This document shows positions 27,198-35,780 of a stretch of DNA of 64,000 bases, piece by piece. Every line of letters begins with the position of its first letter. Position 1 is the first letter of the stretch. This DNA comes from Deltaproteobacteria bacterium (GTDB taxonomy: Bacteria; Myxococcota_A; Polyangia; Polyangiales; Ga0077539): positions 1 through 64,000 of the forward strand of contig JAUXYJ010000029.1 in NCBI GenBank assembly GCA_030694465.1, read 5' to 3'. The position numbers and the translations under genes are program-made. The notes beneath the pieces were generated by a model. The model ran no database searches. It was not told the origin of the DNA and worked only from the letters and a program-made list of their open reading frames with translations.

Positions 27198-29321
27198 TCA
27201 CGGGGTGGGCGCTGCAGGTCGCGGGGTGCTGGTCGAAGGACCACTGCCCGCCGCGGTGACATCTGCGCGCAGCGTGTAGGGACCCGCGTTGCCGTTAGAG
27301 AACCCATCGACAAACACGGTGTAAGTCCCCGCGTCGAGATCCTCTTCGATCACCGCGTTGGTCGTGCCGTTGGTGTCATCTACGCACGCCCGCTCGGTCG
27401 ATTGATCGGTGCACGTTGCGCGAAGATAAATCGCGGGATCGTACGAGGGGTTGGTCGAGGTCACCTCGAGGCGCACGTGCTGCCGACGGCGAAGGACCAA
27501 GCGGTAGAGGTTCTCGGGGCTCCGCGCGCTGCCCGCACAGCTCGCCTGAAACATGTCCGTGCCCGCCGTGGTGCCCGTCACAGTGCGTCCGGGTGTCAGC
27601 ACGCGCGCAGTGCGACACGCGCGCTCTGCAGCTGCGCTGTCTTCGAGAGATGCGTTGAGCGTAAAGCGACCAAACGCACGCGCACGCGCCGCTTCGACCA
27701 CTACGTAGTAGGTCCCCGCGGTGAGCACTGCGTCGAGCGGAGCGTCATCGCCGATCGAGAGCGCACGACACGCGAGGCTGTTGTTTGCAGCGGTCCCACC
27801 GCATGCGCGGACGATCTGTGTGGTGAGTCCACCGGCTTCACGCAGGGACTCGTCCATGTAGCTAAACCAGAGCTTGAGGCGGCCGCGCGAAGGCACATCC
27901 ACGCGGTACACGAGGTCCGCGGTGTCTTGTCCAGCGCCGCATGCCGTGGTCACGTCGTCGCGTGCTGCGAGCAAATTTCCTTGCGTAGTGCTCGCTGCGC
28001 TGGTGACCGTGAGCGCCTGGGCGTCTTGGCAGCTGTCACCGGTAACCCCGGCGCCCGCGACCGGCGCGGCGTCGACTTGCAGCGTAAACGAGCCCCCCGT
28101 CGCGCCATAGGCATCGGCGTACACAAAGTAAGGCCCTGGCGGAAGCACGACGTTGAGTCGAGACTGGCGCGTGCTCTCAGCGTCGTCGTTGCAAGCGATT
28201 TCGCTGGTCTCTTGCGCACACGCGCGGCGAATGTGCAGCGCGCCGTCAAAGTTGGGCGTCTCAAGCGAAGCCTGCACGCGAGACTCTTGTGCGACATCAA
28301 ATCGAAACACGCGATCGGGTCCTGATGCGTGGTTCGCACACGAGGCATGAAACCCATCGACGTCGCGCGCGGTGTCCCCCTGCATGGCTTGCCCAAGGGT
28401 GAGCGAGGGAGCCTGCTGGCAGAGCTCTTCGGGCGACGGGATATCCTGCGCGGTCGCAGCGAGGGTAAACGCACCCGAGTCATTGCCGAAGCCATCGACC
28501 ACGACGTAGTAGTCACCGGGCTCAAGCACCTGAACGATGCGTGACCTGCGAATTTGCTGGTCGTCATCGTTACAGGCGACCTCGTTGGCGTTGTTCGGGT
28601 TGATCTGCGAGCGTGGGTTGCGACGCCCGTTGCTGGCCGAACACTGGCGCAAAATGTAGATCGCGCCGTCGTACTCTTGCTCGGACGCGAGGGTGACCTG
28701 CATGCGCCGTGGGACCCGCATACGGTAGACCAGCTCGGGCGCCTCGCCGTTTGCGCAAGACGCAGAGAGGTGGTTTTGTGCTTGCGAAGTGTCTCCGTTG
28801 ACCGTCTGACCGAGCTCGAGCGGGAGTGGCTCTCCGCAGGACCCTGCGCCGCCCGCAGCGACGGCCCCGAGGCCGCCTGCGCGAGGCGATGCGGTCTCAG
28901 CTCCGCCGCGCCAGCTTGAGAGCGCCACGGCCCCGCCGCCGCTCGCTGCGCGCGCGCTCACCTGAAAAGCGCCGCGCGCGGTGGGACAAAAGCGCAAGCC
29001 TGCTTGGGCGTCGTGCACGGTCTCGGTCGCGACCACTTGGCCCTGCGGATTGCTTACGCTGAGCTCGACGTCGCGCAAGCTGTCGGCGCCAAACGCCAAG
29101 AACGTGTAGCACCCCACTTCGAGGGTCTGAGAGACACGGAGGGATTGGCCCTCACCGATGTTTCCGTTGCTGATGGCGCCGACTTGCGCGAGACCCTGCG
29201 TCACGAGCGCGTTGTGCGCGGCCATCATGCGTGTGTGCGACGTGGCAGAAGACGCAGTGCATCCGGCGATCACGGCGAAGACCGAAGACGCAAACAGGGT
29301 GCGAGAGTGGGTGAACTTCAC
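27198..29321 (-). CDS. PPC-repeat lipoprotein 1
   Basis: A 707-aa surface lipoprotein: lipobox VIAGC (Cys 21), then five beta-sandwich modules. The first (about 55-150) is unique to this copy. The other four each begin with a Cys and an LxxG..xGxT motif (GDTSQAQNHLSASC, GDTARDVDGFHASC, TQGNLLAARDDVTTAC, GTTAGTDMFQASC) and end in a YYVVVDG or YTVFVDG strand, matching pre-peptidase C-terminal (PPC) domains with paired cysteines. GTG 29321 has AGGAG five nt upstream and opens the signal peptide; the frame is open to 29387. Function is unknown; adhesion or matrix roles are plausible. It is paralogous to 30459-32309. Confidence 0.88.
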   Translation of the reverse strand: MKFTHSRTLFASSVFAVIAGCTASSATSHTRMMAAHNALVTQGLAQVGAISNGNIGEGQSLRVSQTLEVGCYTFLAFGADSLRDVELSVSNPQGQVVATETVHDAQAGLRFCPTARGAFQVSARAASGGGAVALSSWRGGAETASPRAGGLGAVAAGGAGSCGEPLPLELGQTVNGDTSQAQNHLSASCANGEAPELVYRMRVPRRMQVTLASEQEYDGAIYILRQCSASNGRRNPRSQINPNNANEVACNDDDQQIRRSRIVQVLEPGDYYVVVDGFGNDSGAFTLAATAQDIPSPEELCQQAPSLTLGQAMQGDTARDVDGFHASCANHASGPDRVFRFDVAQESRVQASLETPNFDGALHIRRACAQETSEIACNDDAESTRQSRLNVVLPPGPYFVYADAYGATGGSFTLQVDAAPVAGAGVTGDSCQDAQALTVTSAASTTQGNLLAARDDVTTACGAGQDTADLVYRVDVPSRGRLKLWFSYMDESLREAGGLTTQIVRACGGTAANNSLACRALSIGDDAPLDAVLTAGTYYVVVEAARARAFGRFTLNASLEDSAAAERACRTARVLTPGRTVTGTTAGTDMFQASCAGSARSPENLYRLVLRRRQHVRLEVTSTNPSYDPAIYLRATCTDQSTERACVDDTNGTTNAVIEEDLDAGTYTVFVDGFSNGNAGPYTLRADVTAAGSGPSTSTPRPAAPTP

Positions 29322-29373
29322 ATGGACTCCTGGTGAGGAAATTTGCACGAGATAGAACGGTTTTTCTGCTGCC

Positions 29374-30345
29374 TTACGTAGGGTCATCCGACGCTGGATC
29401 GAGCAGGTTTTGAGACGTTGTGACGGTGGTCCGGACGCTCAACGCAGAGAAGGTACCTTCGACTTCCCATCGTGTGCGCTCGAAGCGCTGAAGATGCCCC
29501 CCGAGCTGCAGCCCAAGCCCTTCGAGGGCGAGCGCCAGCGACGCGTTGACACCAAAGTCCTCGTCATACGCGAGGGCCACCCGAAAGCTCCGCGCGCCGT
29601 ACGCCAAGCGTCGCTGCGCGAGGGCCTGCCAGTGGGGCTCGTGTGCAAACCAGTGCAGCCCCTCGGGGATGCTCGGTTCTCTGGATAAATCCACGTCAAA
29701 AGTCTCTTCCCACTGGACCATGCGCTCTTCGCGGTGCGCGCGCCCGGCGTGCTCGCCCAGGTGCAACGGGTCCATCGGGACCTGCACGCTCGCCGACACG
29801 CCGCTGCTCTCGCGGTAGCCCTGCATCGCGCGAAGAGACACCCGCTCAGCGCCGAGCGACGCCAGCAAAGTCATGAGTTCACTCACTTTTTCGTCAAACA
29901 GCACGCGATGAAAAGCCCCGACGGGGATGTACCGCGCGCTCTGACAGGGATGCACCGCATACGCGTGATCCACCCTCGGATGCCCCGGCGGAAACGCATA
30001 CGCGCGCACCACCTCGCTCATCGGGAGGACCCTCGCGCCCGCCGCCGCGACACGCTCGACCGCATCGCGCGCTTTGCCCTCAGGGAGCCAGCGCGACACC
30101 CCCCGGGCCACCGCACGCCCCACTGCCGAAGTGACAGTCTTGTCTCGGTCCAGCGCGCGCGCAGCCACCGCGGCCCCCAGCACCGCGGGACCCACCAACG
30201 GCGCGAGGCTCACCCACGGCGCGAGCCCGTACGCCACCATCGCCCGCGCAGCCGCGCTCGGCGGCTCTTGCGCTTCGGGGCCTACCACGATCACACGACG
30301 CTCTGCCGTGGCCGCGGGCTTCTCGCTGTCCGTCTTGTCACTCAC
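29374..30345 (-). CDS. Hypothetical protein between two PPC lipoproteins
   Basis: A 323-aa protein I do not recognise. A short charged N-terminus is followed by a hydrophobic Ala/Val-rich stretch (about 31-66, AMVAYGLAPWVSLAPLVGPA onwards) that could be one or two membrane segments. The remaining 250 residues look soluble and mixed alpha/beta, with several conserved-looking aromatic positions (GLHWFAHEPHWQALAQRRLA). It sits between two duplicated lipoprotein genes on the same strand. Its stop is 52 bp from the start of the downstream copy, so it may be co-transcribed with it. Confidence 0.75.
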   Translation of the reverse strand: MSDKTDSEKPAATAERRVIVVGPEAQEPPSAAARAMVAYGLAPWVSLAPLVGPAVLGAAVAARALDRDKTVTSAVGRAVARGVSRWLPEGKARDAVERVAAAGARVLPMSEVVRAYAFPPGHPRVDHAYAVHPCQSARYIPVGAFHRVLFDEKVSELMTLLASLGAERVSLRAMQGYRESSGVSASVQVPMDPLHLGEHAGRAHREERMVQWEETFDVDLSREPSIPEGLHWFAHEPHWQALAQRRLAYGARSFRVALAYDEDFGVNASLALALEGLGLQLGGHLQRFERTRWEVEGTFSALSVRTTVTTSQNLLDPASDDPT

Positions 30346-30431
30346 CGACGCGACCGCACGGTAGCACTCTTGCGCACAGACAAGCGACCTACCCCGGCCA
30401 CGGATCTACGCAGCCCGCCCCATGCGTTCAG

Positions 30432-30447
30432 CCGGCGACGTCGCCGG
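30432..30447. repeat. Dispersed 16-bp palindrome, copy 3
   Basis: CCGGCGACGTCGCCGG followed by GTCACGCTCGCT, which also follows the copy at 3732. It lies just downstream of the PPC lipoprotein 2 stop codon and upstream of the hypothetical gene. Confidence 0.85.
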
Positions 30448-30458
30448 GTCACGCTCGC

Positions 30459-32309
30459 TTATGGCGCCGAAGTGATCGGACGCGGGGCACTCGCCGAAGC
30501 AGCGGTCCGAGCCGCCGAAAAATACGCGCGCAACCGATACGGGCCTGCCTCGCCCTCTGAGAAGCCGTCGACAAACACCGTGTACGTCCCCGCGTCGAGA
30601 TCTACGTCGATGTCGCCATCCGCGTCGGCTCTTGTGCCTTCGGCGCACGCACGCGCGTTGGCTTCGTTGGTGCACGCTGCGCGCAGGTAGAGCGCGGGCT
30701 CGTAAGGTCTTGCGGTCGAGGTCGCGACGAGGCGCACATGCTGTCGCCGGCGCAGGACAAAGCGATAGAGGTTCTCGGGCATCCGCGTGATCGCGCACCG
30801 CGCTTGTTCAATGTCAGCGTTCGCGGTCGTCCCGGTAAATGTGCGTCCGTGCGTGAGCAGCGTCGCGTTGCGGCACGTGCGCTCGACCTCGGCGCTGTCT
30901 TCGAACCACGCGTTGAGCGCAAAGCGGCCAAACGCACGCGCGCGCGCCGCCTCGACCACCACGTAGTACGTCCCCGGCGTGAGCGTCGCCTCGATGGGCG
31001 AAGGATCGCCAAGCACAACCGCGCGACACGCCACGCTGTTGCTCGCAGTGGTCTCACCGCACGCGCGGACGATCTGCACCGTGAGCCCGCCGGCCTCTTG
31101 GAGCGACTCGTCCATCTGGCTAAACCAGAGCTTCAGGGGTCCAAGCGCGGGCACATCCACCCGGTACACAAGGTCCGCCGTGTCTCGCCCGGCGCCACAG
31201 ACGGTGGTCACGTCGTCGCGCGCTGCGAGCAAATTTCCCTGCACAGTGGTTGTTGTCGAGGCTCGGATCGCGAGCGCCTGCGCGTCTTGGCAGCTGTCAC
31301 CCGCGACGCCGCTGCCCGCCGCCGAAGCCGTGTCGAGTCGCAGCGTAAATGGGCCGCCCGCGGTGTCGTTGGCGTCGACAAACACCGCGTAGGCCCCTGG
31401 CGCGAGCACCGTGTTAATCCGCGAGACAGCCGGGCTGGCAGTGTAGTCGGTACAAGCGATTTCGGCGCTGGGCTCGGCGCACGCGCGGCGAAGATAGAGC
31501 GCCCCTTCGTAGCCAGGTGTCTCAAGCGTGGCCTGGACGCGAGACTCTTGGGCAACATCGAAGCGATACACCCGATCGGGGCCCGGCGCGTGGTTCGCGC
31601 AGGTCGCCTGAAATCCATTGAGCTCGCCCGTGGTGTCTCCCTGCGTCGGCTGCCCAACGGTGAGCGTGGGCGCACGCTGACAGCGCCCCTCGGGCGAGAG
31701 AATCTCGCGCGAGGTCGCCGACAGAGAGAAGGTGCCCGAGGCATCGTCAGCCCCATCGACCACGACGTAGTAGTCGCCTGGGTCAAGCACCTGCACGATA
31801 CGCGAGCTGCTATTTTGCTGGTCGTCATCATTGCATGCGACCTCGTGGGCGTTGTTCGGGCTGGCCGGCCTCAGTGGGCCCGCCTCGCCATCGACCGCTG
31901 CGCAATCGTGCAACACATAGATCGCCCCGTCGAAGGCCTGCTCGGACGCAAGCGTGACCTGCATTCGCCGCGGAATGCTCAGCCGATAGACCAGCTCGGG
32001 GGCCTCGCCGTAGGTGCACGACGCGGCGTGATGGTTCTGTGCTCGCGAAGTGTCCCCACGGACCGTCTGACCCATCTCAAGCGCGAAGGGATCACTGCAA
32101 GTGCCCACACCTGGCGTCGCCCTTGCTGCAGGAGCAGCCACGCGGATCGCAGCGTCGCTCGTTGCCGCGATCTGCGTGGATCCCTGCTGCGCACGCCCAG
32201 GCTCTGCAGCCATCATGCGCGTGCTTGCAGTGGTCGACGACGCAGTGCAGCCCGCGATCCCCGAGAGCAGCGAGAAGACCATAACCGCGCGAGTGTGGAT
32301 CTGCTTCAC
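30459..32309 (-). CDS. PPC-repeat lipoprotein 2
   Basis: A 616-aa paralogue of the lipoprotein at 27198-29321. The lipobox is SGIAGC (Cys 21). It has four PPC-like modules (openings GDTSRAQNHHAASC, GDTTGELNGFQATC, VQGNLLAARDDVTTVC, GTTANADIEQARC) and lacks the extra first module of copy 1. GTG 32309 is preceded by AGGAG five nt upstream, the same arrangement as in copy 1. Long stretches match copy 1 nearly word for word at protein level, and DNA similarity is visible too, indicating duplication. It diverges from the small secreted or membrane protein gene at 32384. Confidence 0.88.
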   Translation of the reverse strand: MKQIHTRAVMVFSLLSGIAGCTASSTTASTRMMAAEPGRAQQGSTQIAATSDAAIRVAAPAARATPGVGTCSDPFALEMGQTVRGDTSRAQNHHAASCTYGEAPELVYRLSIPRRMQVTLASEQAFDGAIYVLHDCAAVDGEAGPLRPASPNNAHEVACNDDDQQNSSSRIVQVLDPGDYYVVVDGADDASGTFSLSATSREILSPEGRCQRAPTLTVGQPTQGDTTGELNGFQATCANHAPGPDRVYRFDVAQESRVQATLETPGYEGALYLRRACAEPSAEIACTDYTASPAVSRINTVLAPGAYAVFVDANDTAGGPFTLRLDTASAAGSGVAGDSCQDAQALAIRASTTTTVQGNLLAARDDVTTVCGAGRDTADLVYRVDVPALGPLKLWFSQMDESLQEAGGLTVQIVRACGETTASNSVACRAVVLGDPSPIEATLTPGTYYVVVEAARARAFGRFALNAWFEDSAEVERTCRNATLLTHGRTFTGTTANADIEQARCAITRMPENLYRFVLRRRQHVRLVATSTARPYEPALYLRAACTNEANARACAEGTRADADGDIDVDLDAGTYTVFVDGFSEGEAGPYRLRAYFSAARTAASASAPRPITSAP

Positions 32310-32383
32310 AAGAGCTCCTAACGAGTCAAGACGGCACGCAATCAAACACTGCGCAGGGGCTATCGCTTGCCCAAACCCACGCA

Positions 32384-32833
32384 GTGGATCTCCCCAACGA
32401 TACAGCGCACACTGTCCCGATTGTGTCTGTATTGGCCCTCATGATGCTGATCGCGCCGCAGTGGTTTGCGCGCCACCAGCCCGCGATCGAGAGCACCGCG
32501 GCGAGCATCGAGCGTGCGGCACCCGACGCACAGACCCGTGCACTTTTGCTCGCGATTGACTACCACGAGACCAGCTGGCACACCGCGCGGGGTCGCTTCG
32601 CCCCCTTCGGTGTGATGGCCTCGCTGCGCCGCACCATGACCGAAGACGAGATCACCGCGCTGGCCCTGCGCTATCTCGCGATGGGCCGGCAGCGCTGCCG
32701 ATCTTCTCTCGGGATGCTGGGGTTTTATCACTATGGGCGCTGCCGCGTGCGCACGTTTGAGCGGCGTGAATTGCAGACGTGGCGCCGCTTTGAGCGCCTG
32801 CTCACGCACGGTGAGCCCGCTCGCCACCGGTAG
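32384..32833 (+). CDS. Small exported protein, possibly lysozyme-like
   Basis: A 149-aa protein with an N-terminal hydrophobic segment (about 11-28) that may be a signal anchor. The motif LLLAIDYHETSWHTARGRFA has a Glu in the place typical of lytic transglycosylases and lysozymes (AxxxHESxxN), and GMLGFYHYGRC may be the later aromatic motif of that fold. The length fits a lysozyme-like domain, but the match is weak. The GTG at 32384 is uncertain; the ATG pair at about 32441 would truncate the anchor. It lies upstream of the sulfatase-like gene on the same strand. Confidence 0.6.
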   Translation: MDLPNDTAHTVPIVSVLALMMLIAPQWFARHQPAIESTAASIERAAPDAQTRALLLAIDYHETSWHTARGRFAPFGVMASLRRTMTEDEITALALRYLAMGRQRCRSSLGMLGFYHYGRCRVRTFERRELQTWRRFERLLTHGEPARHR

Positions 32834-32881
32834 CTTGTTGGCGGACAAGCTCGTGTGTGTGCTCCCCTCGCGCGAGCACGC

Positions 32882-34276
32882 ATGAACTTGAGCAAGTACG
32901 CACACCCCATCGAGACACTTTTGTTAGCGATTTTGCTAACAGGATGTCCCTCTCGCGTGACCGCAAATCCGACAGTCGAGCCCCCGCCCGCTGCCCCTTT
33001 GCAGCCCGACGCGAGCCCCGCAGTCGACGTCGTGAGCCGTGACACAGCAAGCTCAGACAGCGCCGCTGCACCCACACCGCGCGGCCCGCTCAACGTGCTC
33101 TACCTCACGATTGACAGCCTACGCTCGGATGTCTTGCACCCCCGCGGAGCGAGCCCTGCAGCGTTTGGAGAAGATCCCGCAGTGATCGCGCCGACCCTCA
33201 CGGCGCTCGCACGCGAGGGCGTCACTTATACCCACGCGTACGCCGGAAGCTCGTACACCTCGCAGTCGGTGGGCGCGATGTATGGCGGAAGAATTCCCAG
33301 CGAATTACCTCGTGATGGCTACTTCTTCGGAGAGTACCGCAACGCGATGCACTCGCTCGCCGAGCGCATCACCGAGGGGGGCGGGCTCGCGTTTGCAGCC
33401 CACGCGCACTTCTACTTTGCCCGCGGCGCGTCGGGACTCGAGCAGGGCTTTACCCGCTGGGAGCTCTTGCCAGGGCTTGTGCGCAACCAGACCACCGACG
33501 TCGAGGTGACCAGCGAGCGCTTGGTGACCCTCGTGCGAGACGAGCTCACACAAGCGAGCGCGAGCGCAAACCCTTGGTTTTTGCACGCGCATTTCATGGA
33601 CCCGCACGACCAATACAAGCGCCACGCGGGCGCGCCCACGATGAACACCGCGCGCGGCGCACGTGCGCTCTATCTGCAAGAGGTCTGGTTTACCGACTCG
33701 CACCTCGCGGCGCTGCTCACATGGGTAAGAGCGCAACCGTGGGCCGCGCGCACGGCGATCATTGTGTCTGCGGATCACGGCGAGTCGTTTGGTGAGCATG
33801 GGCACTTTCGCCATGGATTTTACCTCTGGGAAGAGCTCACGCGGGTCCCGTGGATCTTTGTGATTCCCGGCGCAAATCCACGCACGATCGAGGTCGCACG
33901 GAGCCACCTAGACCTCGCCCCTACCGTGCTAGATCTCATGGGTTTGCCCGCCGCGAGCGACCTCCCAGGGCACTCGCTCAGGGCCGAGCTTGAGGGCGGC
34001 GACGCCCCCGCGCGTGTCGTGTGGACCGACCTCGCGCAGACCAGCGACAACGACCACTGGCGCGCTCGCATCGACGGATCACTCGTCGCGCTCGCCCGCG
34101 GAAACACCAGCAACAGCTTCTATGTGTACGACCTCGCGGTCGACCCCGAAGAGCGCAGCCCGCTGCCTCGCACCGACCCACGCCGTGCCGCCGCGATCGA
34201 CGCATTTCGCAGCGAAAACGCCCAATGGCACGACCTGCGCCCAGACCAATGGCGCCCGCCCGTCGCTGCACACTGA
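32882..34276 (+). CDS. Sulfatase-like lipoprotein (alkaline phosphatase superfamily)
   Basis: A 464-aa lipoprotein: lipobox ILLTGC (Cys 22), Pro/Ala/Ser linker, then a sulfatase fold from about residue 68 (VLYLTIDSLRSDVLHPRG supplies the first metal Asp). The nucleophile region SSYTSQSVGAMYGG has no C/S-x-P-x-R formylglycine motif; it resembles the Thr/Ser nucleophile of phosphoglycerol transferases and related hydrolases. The second metal motif is SADHGESFGEHG, and a His-rich HFMDPHDQYKRH follows the usual pattern. It may act on phosphate or sulfate esters outside the cytoplasm; the substrate is unknown. ATG 32882 opens the signal peptide. Confidence 0.85.
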   Translation: MNLSKYAHPIETLLLAILLTGCPSRVTANPTVEPPPAAPLQPDASPAVDVVSRDTASSDSAAAPTPRGPLNVLYLTIDSLRSDVLHPRGASPAAFGEDPAVIAPTLTALAREGVTYTHAYAGSSYTSQSVGAMYGGRIPSELPRDGYFFGEYRNAMHSLAERITEGGGLAFAAHAHFYFARGASGLEQGFTRWELLPGLVRNQTTDVEVTSERLVTLVRDELTQASASANPWFLHAHFMDPHDQYKRHAGAPTMNTARGARALYLQEVWFTDSHLAALLTWVRAQPWAARTAIIVSADHGESFGEHGHFRHGFYLWEELTRVPWIFVIPGANPRTIEVARSHLDLAPTVLDLMGLPAASDLPGHSLRAELEGGDAPARVVWTDLAQTSDNDHWRARIDGSLVALARGNTSNSFYVYDLAVDPEERSPLPRTDPRRAAAIDAFRSENAQWHDLRPDQWRPPVAAH

Positions 34277-34277
34277 G

Positions 34278-34314
34278 CGCTCAGTCAGCAGGTTTTTCGC
34301 TGACCGATTGAGCA
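34278..34314. terminator. Possible bidirectional terminator
   Basis: Between convergent sulfatase-like and SDR genes. GTCAGC (34284-34289) pairs with GCTGAC (34299-34304) across a loop containing TTTTT, and outer GCTCA/TGAGC arms extend the structure. No clear T-tract follows on either side. Confidence 0.4.
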
Positions 34315-34318
34315 GAAC

Positions 34319-35137
34319 CTAGACGTTTACAACGTCCCAAATGTCACCCCAGAGCGAGGCTCCACCGTCGATGTAGATCGTCGCGCCAGTGATGTAATCC
34401 GCGGCGTCCGAGGCGAGGTAGCTGGTGAGATGCGCGACCTCTTCGCAGGTGCCCAAGCGCCGCGCGGGGGTCTGTCTTTGTGCGCGCTCAACCAGCTCGG
34501 GGGGATAGCGATCGGTGCCAGTGGACAAGATGGTCCCAGGCGCGATCGCGGTGACCTGGATGTTAAACGGGGCCCACTCGACCGCGAGCGACTTGGTGAG
34601 ATTCTCGACCCCAGCGCGCGCGGCACCTGTGTGCGCCATCCCTGGAAATCCCCTAAGAATATTCGCAATAATGTTCACAATGCGCCCGCTCTTTTGCGGG
34701 ATCATGGCTTGGGTCGCCACCGCGTGCGTGACGTTAAAAGTGCCCACCAAGTTGTTGCGCACCACCGCGTCAAAGCCCTTAGGCTTCATCACCGCGGCGG
34801 GCGACGGAAACTGCCCACCCGCGTTGTTAATCAGCACATCAATGCGCCCAAAGCGCGCGATCACATCCGCCACAAACGCGCTCACCGCGTCCGAATCGCG
34901 GATGTCACAGCTCGCGTAGTGCGCCTCGTAGCCCTGCGCGATGAGCGCATTGGCGCACTCGACGAGGGGCTCTGTGCGGCGACCGCAGATGGCGATCTTG
35001 GCGCCCAAGCCCGCCATTTCCTCGGCGATCGCGCGACCGATGCCGGTGCCTCCGCCGGTGATTAACACCACGCGGCCATCAAACAACCCAGGCCGCAACG
35101 GGCTCTTCAACACGCTCTCTGCAGGACGATCGCTCAT
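34319..35137 (-). CDS. Short-chain dehydrogenase, trans-2-enoyl-CoA reductase-like
   Basis: A 272-aa SDR. The NADP-binding motif is TGGGTGIGRAIAEEMAGLGA and the NNAG motif is present (LINNAGGQFPSP). The usual catalytic YxxxK is replaced by HTGAARAGVENLTKSLAVEW. This Tyr-less pattern is known from peroxisomal trans-2-enoyl-CoA reductases and 2,4-dienoyl-CoA reductases, which suits a fatty-acid role. The C-terminus has the family's GATIYIDGGASLWG. A beta-oxidation operon lies about 6 kb away but is not linked. Annotation as PECR-like is by motif only. Confidence 0.82.
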   Translation of the reverse strand: MSDRPAESVLKSPLRPGLFDGRVVLITGGGTGIGRAIAEEMAGLGAKIAICGRRTEPLVECANALIAQGYEAHYASCDIRDSDAVSAFVADVIARFGRIDVLINNAGGQFPSPAAVMKPKGFDAVVRNNLVGTFNVTHAVATQAMIPQKSGRIVNIIANILRGFPGMAHTGAARAGVENLTKSLAVEWAPFNIQVTAIAPGTILSTGTDRYPPELVERAQRQTPARRLGTCEEVAHLTSYLASDAADYITGATIYIDGGASLWGDIWDVVNV

Positions 35138-35189
35138 AGGGCCAAGACACTACCGCGATCGACGTGCGTGAGCGCTAGCGAAGTCGCCC

Positions 35190-35780
35190 TCAGCGCGAAG
35201 GTGTCACCGGCGTGCACTGCACACGCACTTGGCGTGACTGCACACGCGAGGTCCGTCCGGTGTCTCCCAGGGCGACCGTGAGCTCAACGCGCATGAAGTG
35301 ATTGCAAAGCGTGCGGTTCACGCGCGGTACGCCGCTGTCGGGCCGCTTGCGATACGCGATGGTGCGCGTGCTCCCCGCCGCGATCCGCCCATCAAAGTCT
35401 TCGCTAGGCACAGCGTCAAAGTCCACCGAGACACCGTTGTCCGCGACCGCGCGCACATCGCGCACACGAACATCCGCGAGGTCTTGTGCGCCAAAGTGGG
35501 AAATTTGCAGGCCAAAATTGATCTCAAGCGCGTCGCTCGCGAGGTCATCGCCGGCAACCAGCGCGCCGCCGATGGTCACTCCCTCGATGTGCAAGCTCAT
35601 CCCGCTGCGAGGGCGGCCGGCGTCGGGCACGCTCGCGTCACCGTCCATCTCGGTAGAGCCTTGGCCTCCCGCGGTGGTGTTGTTGTCCACTGTCACGGGG
35701 GCGCTTGGGTTGCCACTGTTGCATGCGCCTACGAACGCAAGCATCGCGAGTAAAACGCTGTAATTCTTCAGGCCGATCAT
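35190..35780 (-). CDS. Lipoprotein coupled to adenosine deaminase
   Basis: A 196-aa lipoprotein: lipobox AFVGAC (Cys 20), a disordered linker rich in Asn/Thr/Gly/Asp, then a beta-rich domain of about 130 residues (SLHIEGVTIGG onward) with two cysteines, probably an immunoglobulin-like fold. The ATG overlaps the adenosine deaminase stop by 4 nt, so it is translated from the same messenger. I see no functional link with purine metabolism and do not recognise a family. Confidence 0.8.
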   Translation of the reverse strand: MIGLKNYSVLLAMLAFVGACNSGNPSAPVTVDNNTTAGGQGSTEMDGDASVPDAGRPRSGMSLHIEGVTIGGALVAGDDLASDALEINFGLQISHFGAQDLADVRVRDVRAVADNGVSVDFDAVPSEDFDGRIAAGSTRTIAYRKRPDSGVPRVNRTLCNHFMRVELTVALGDTGRTSRVQSRQVRVQCTPVTPSR

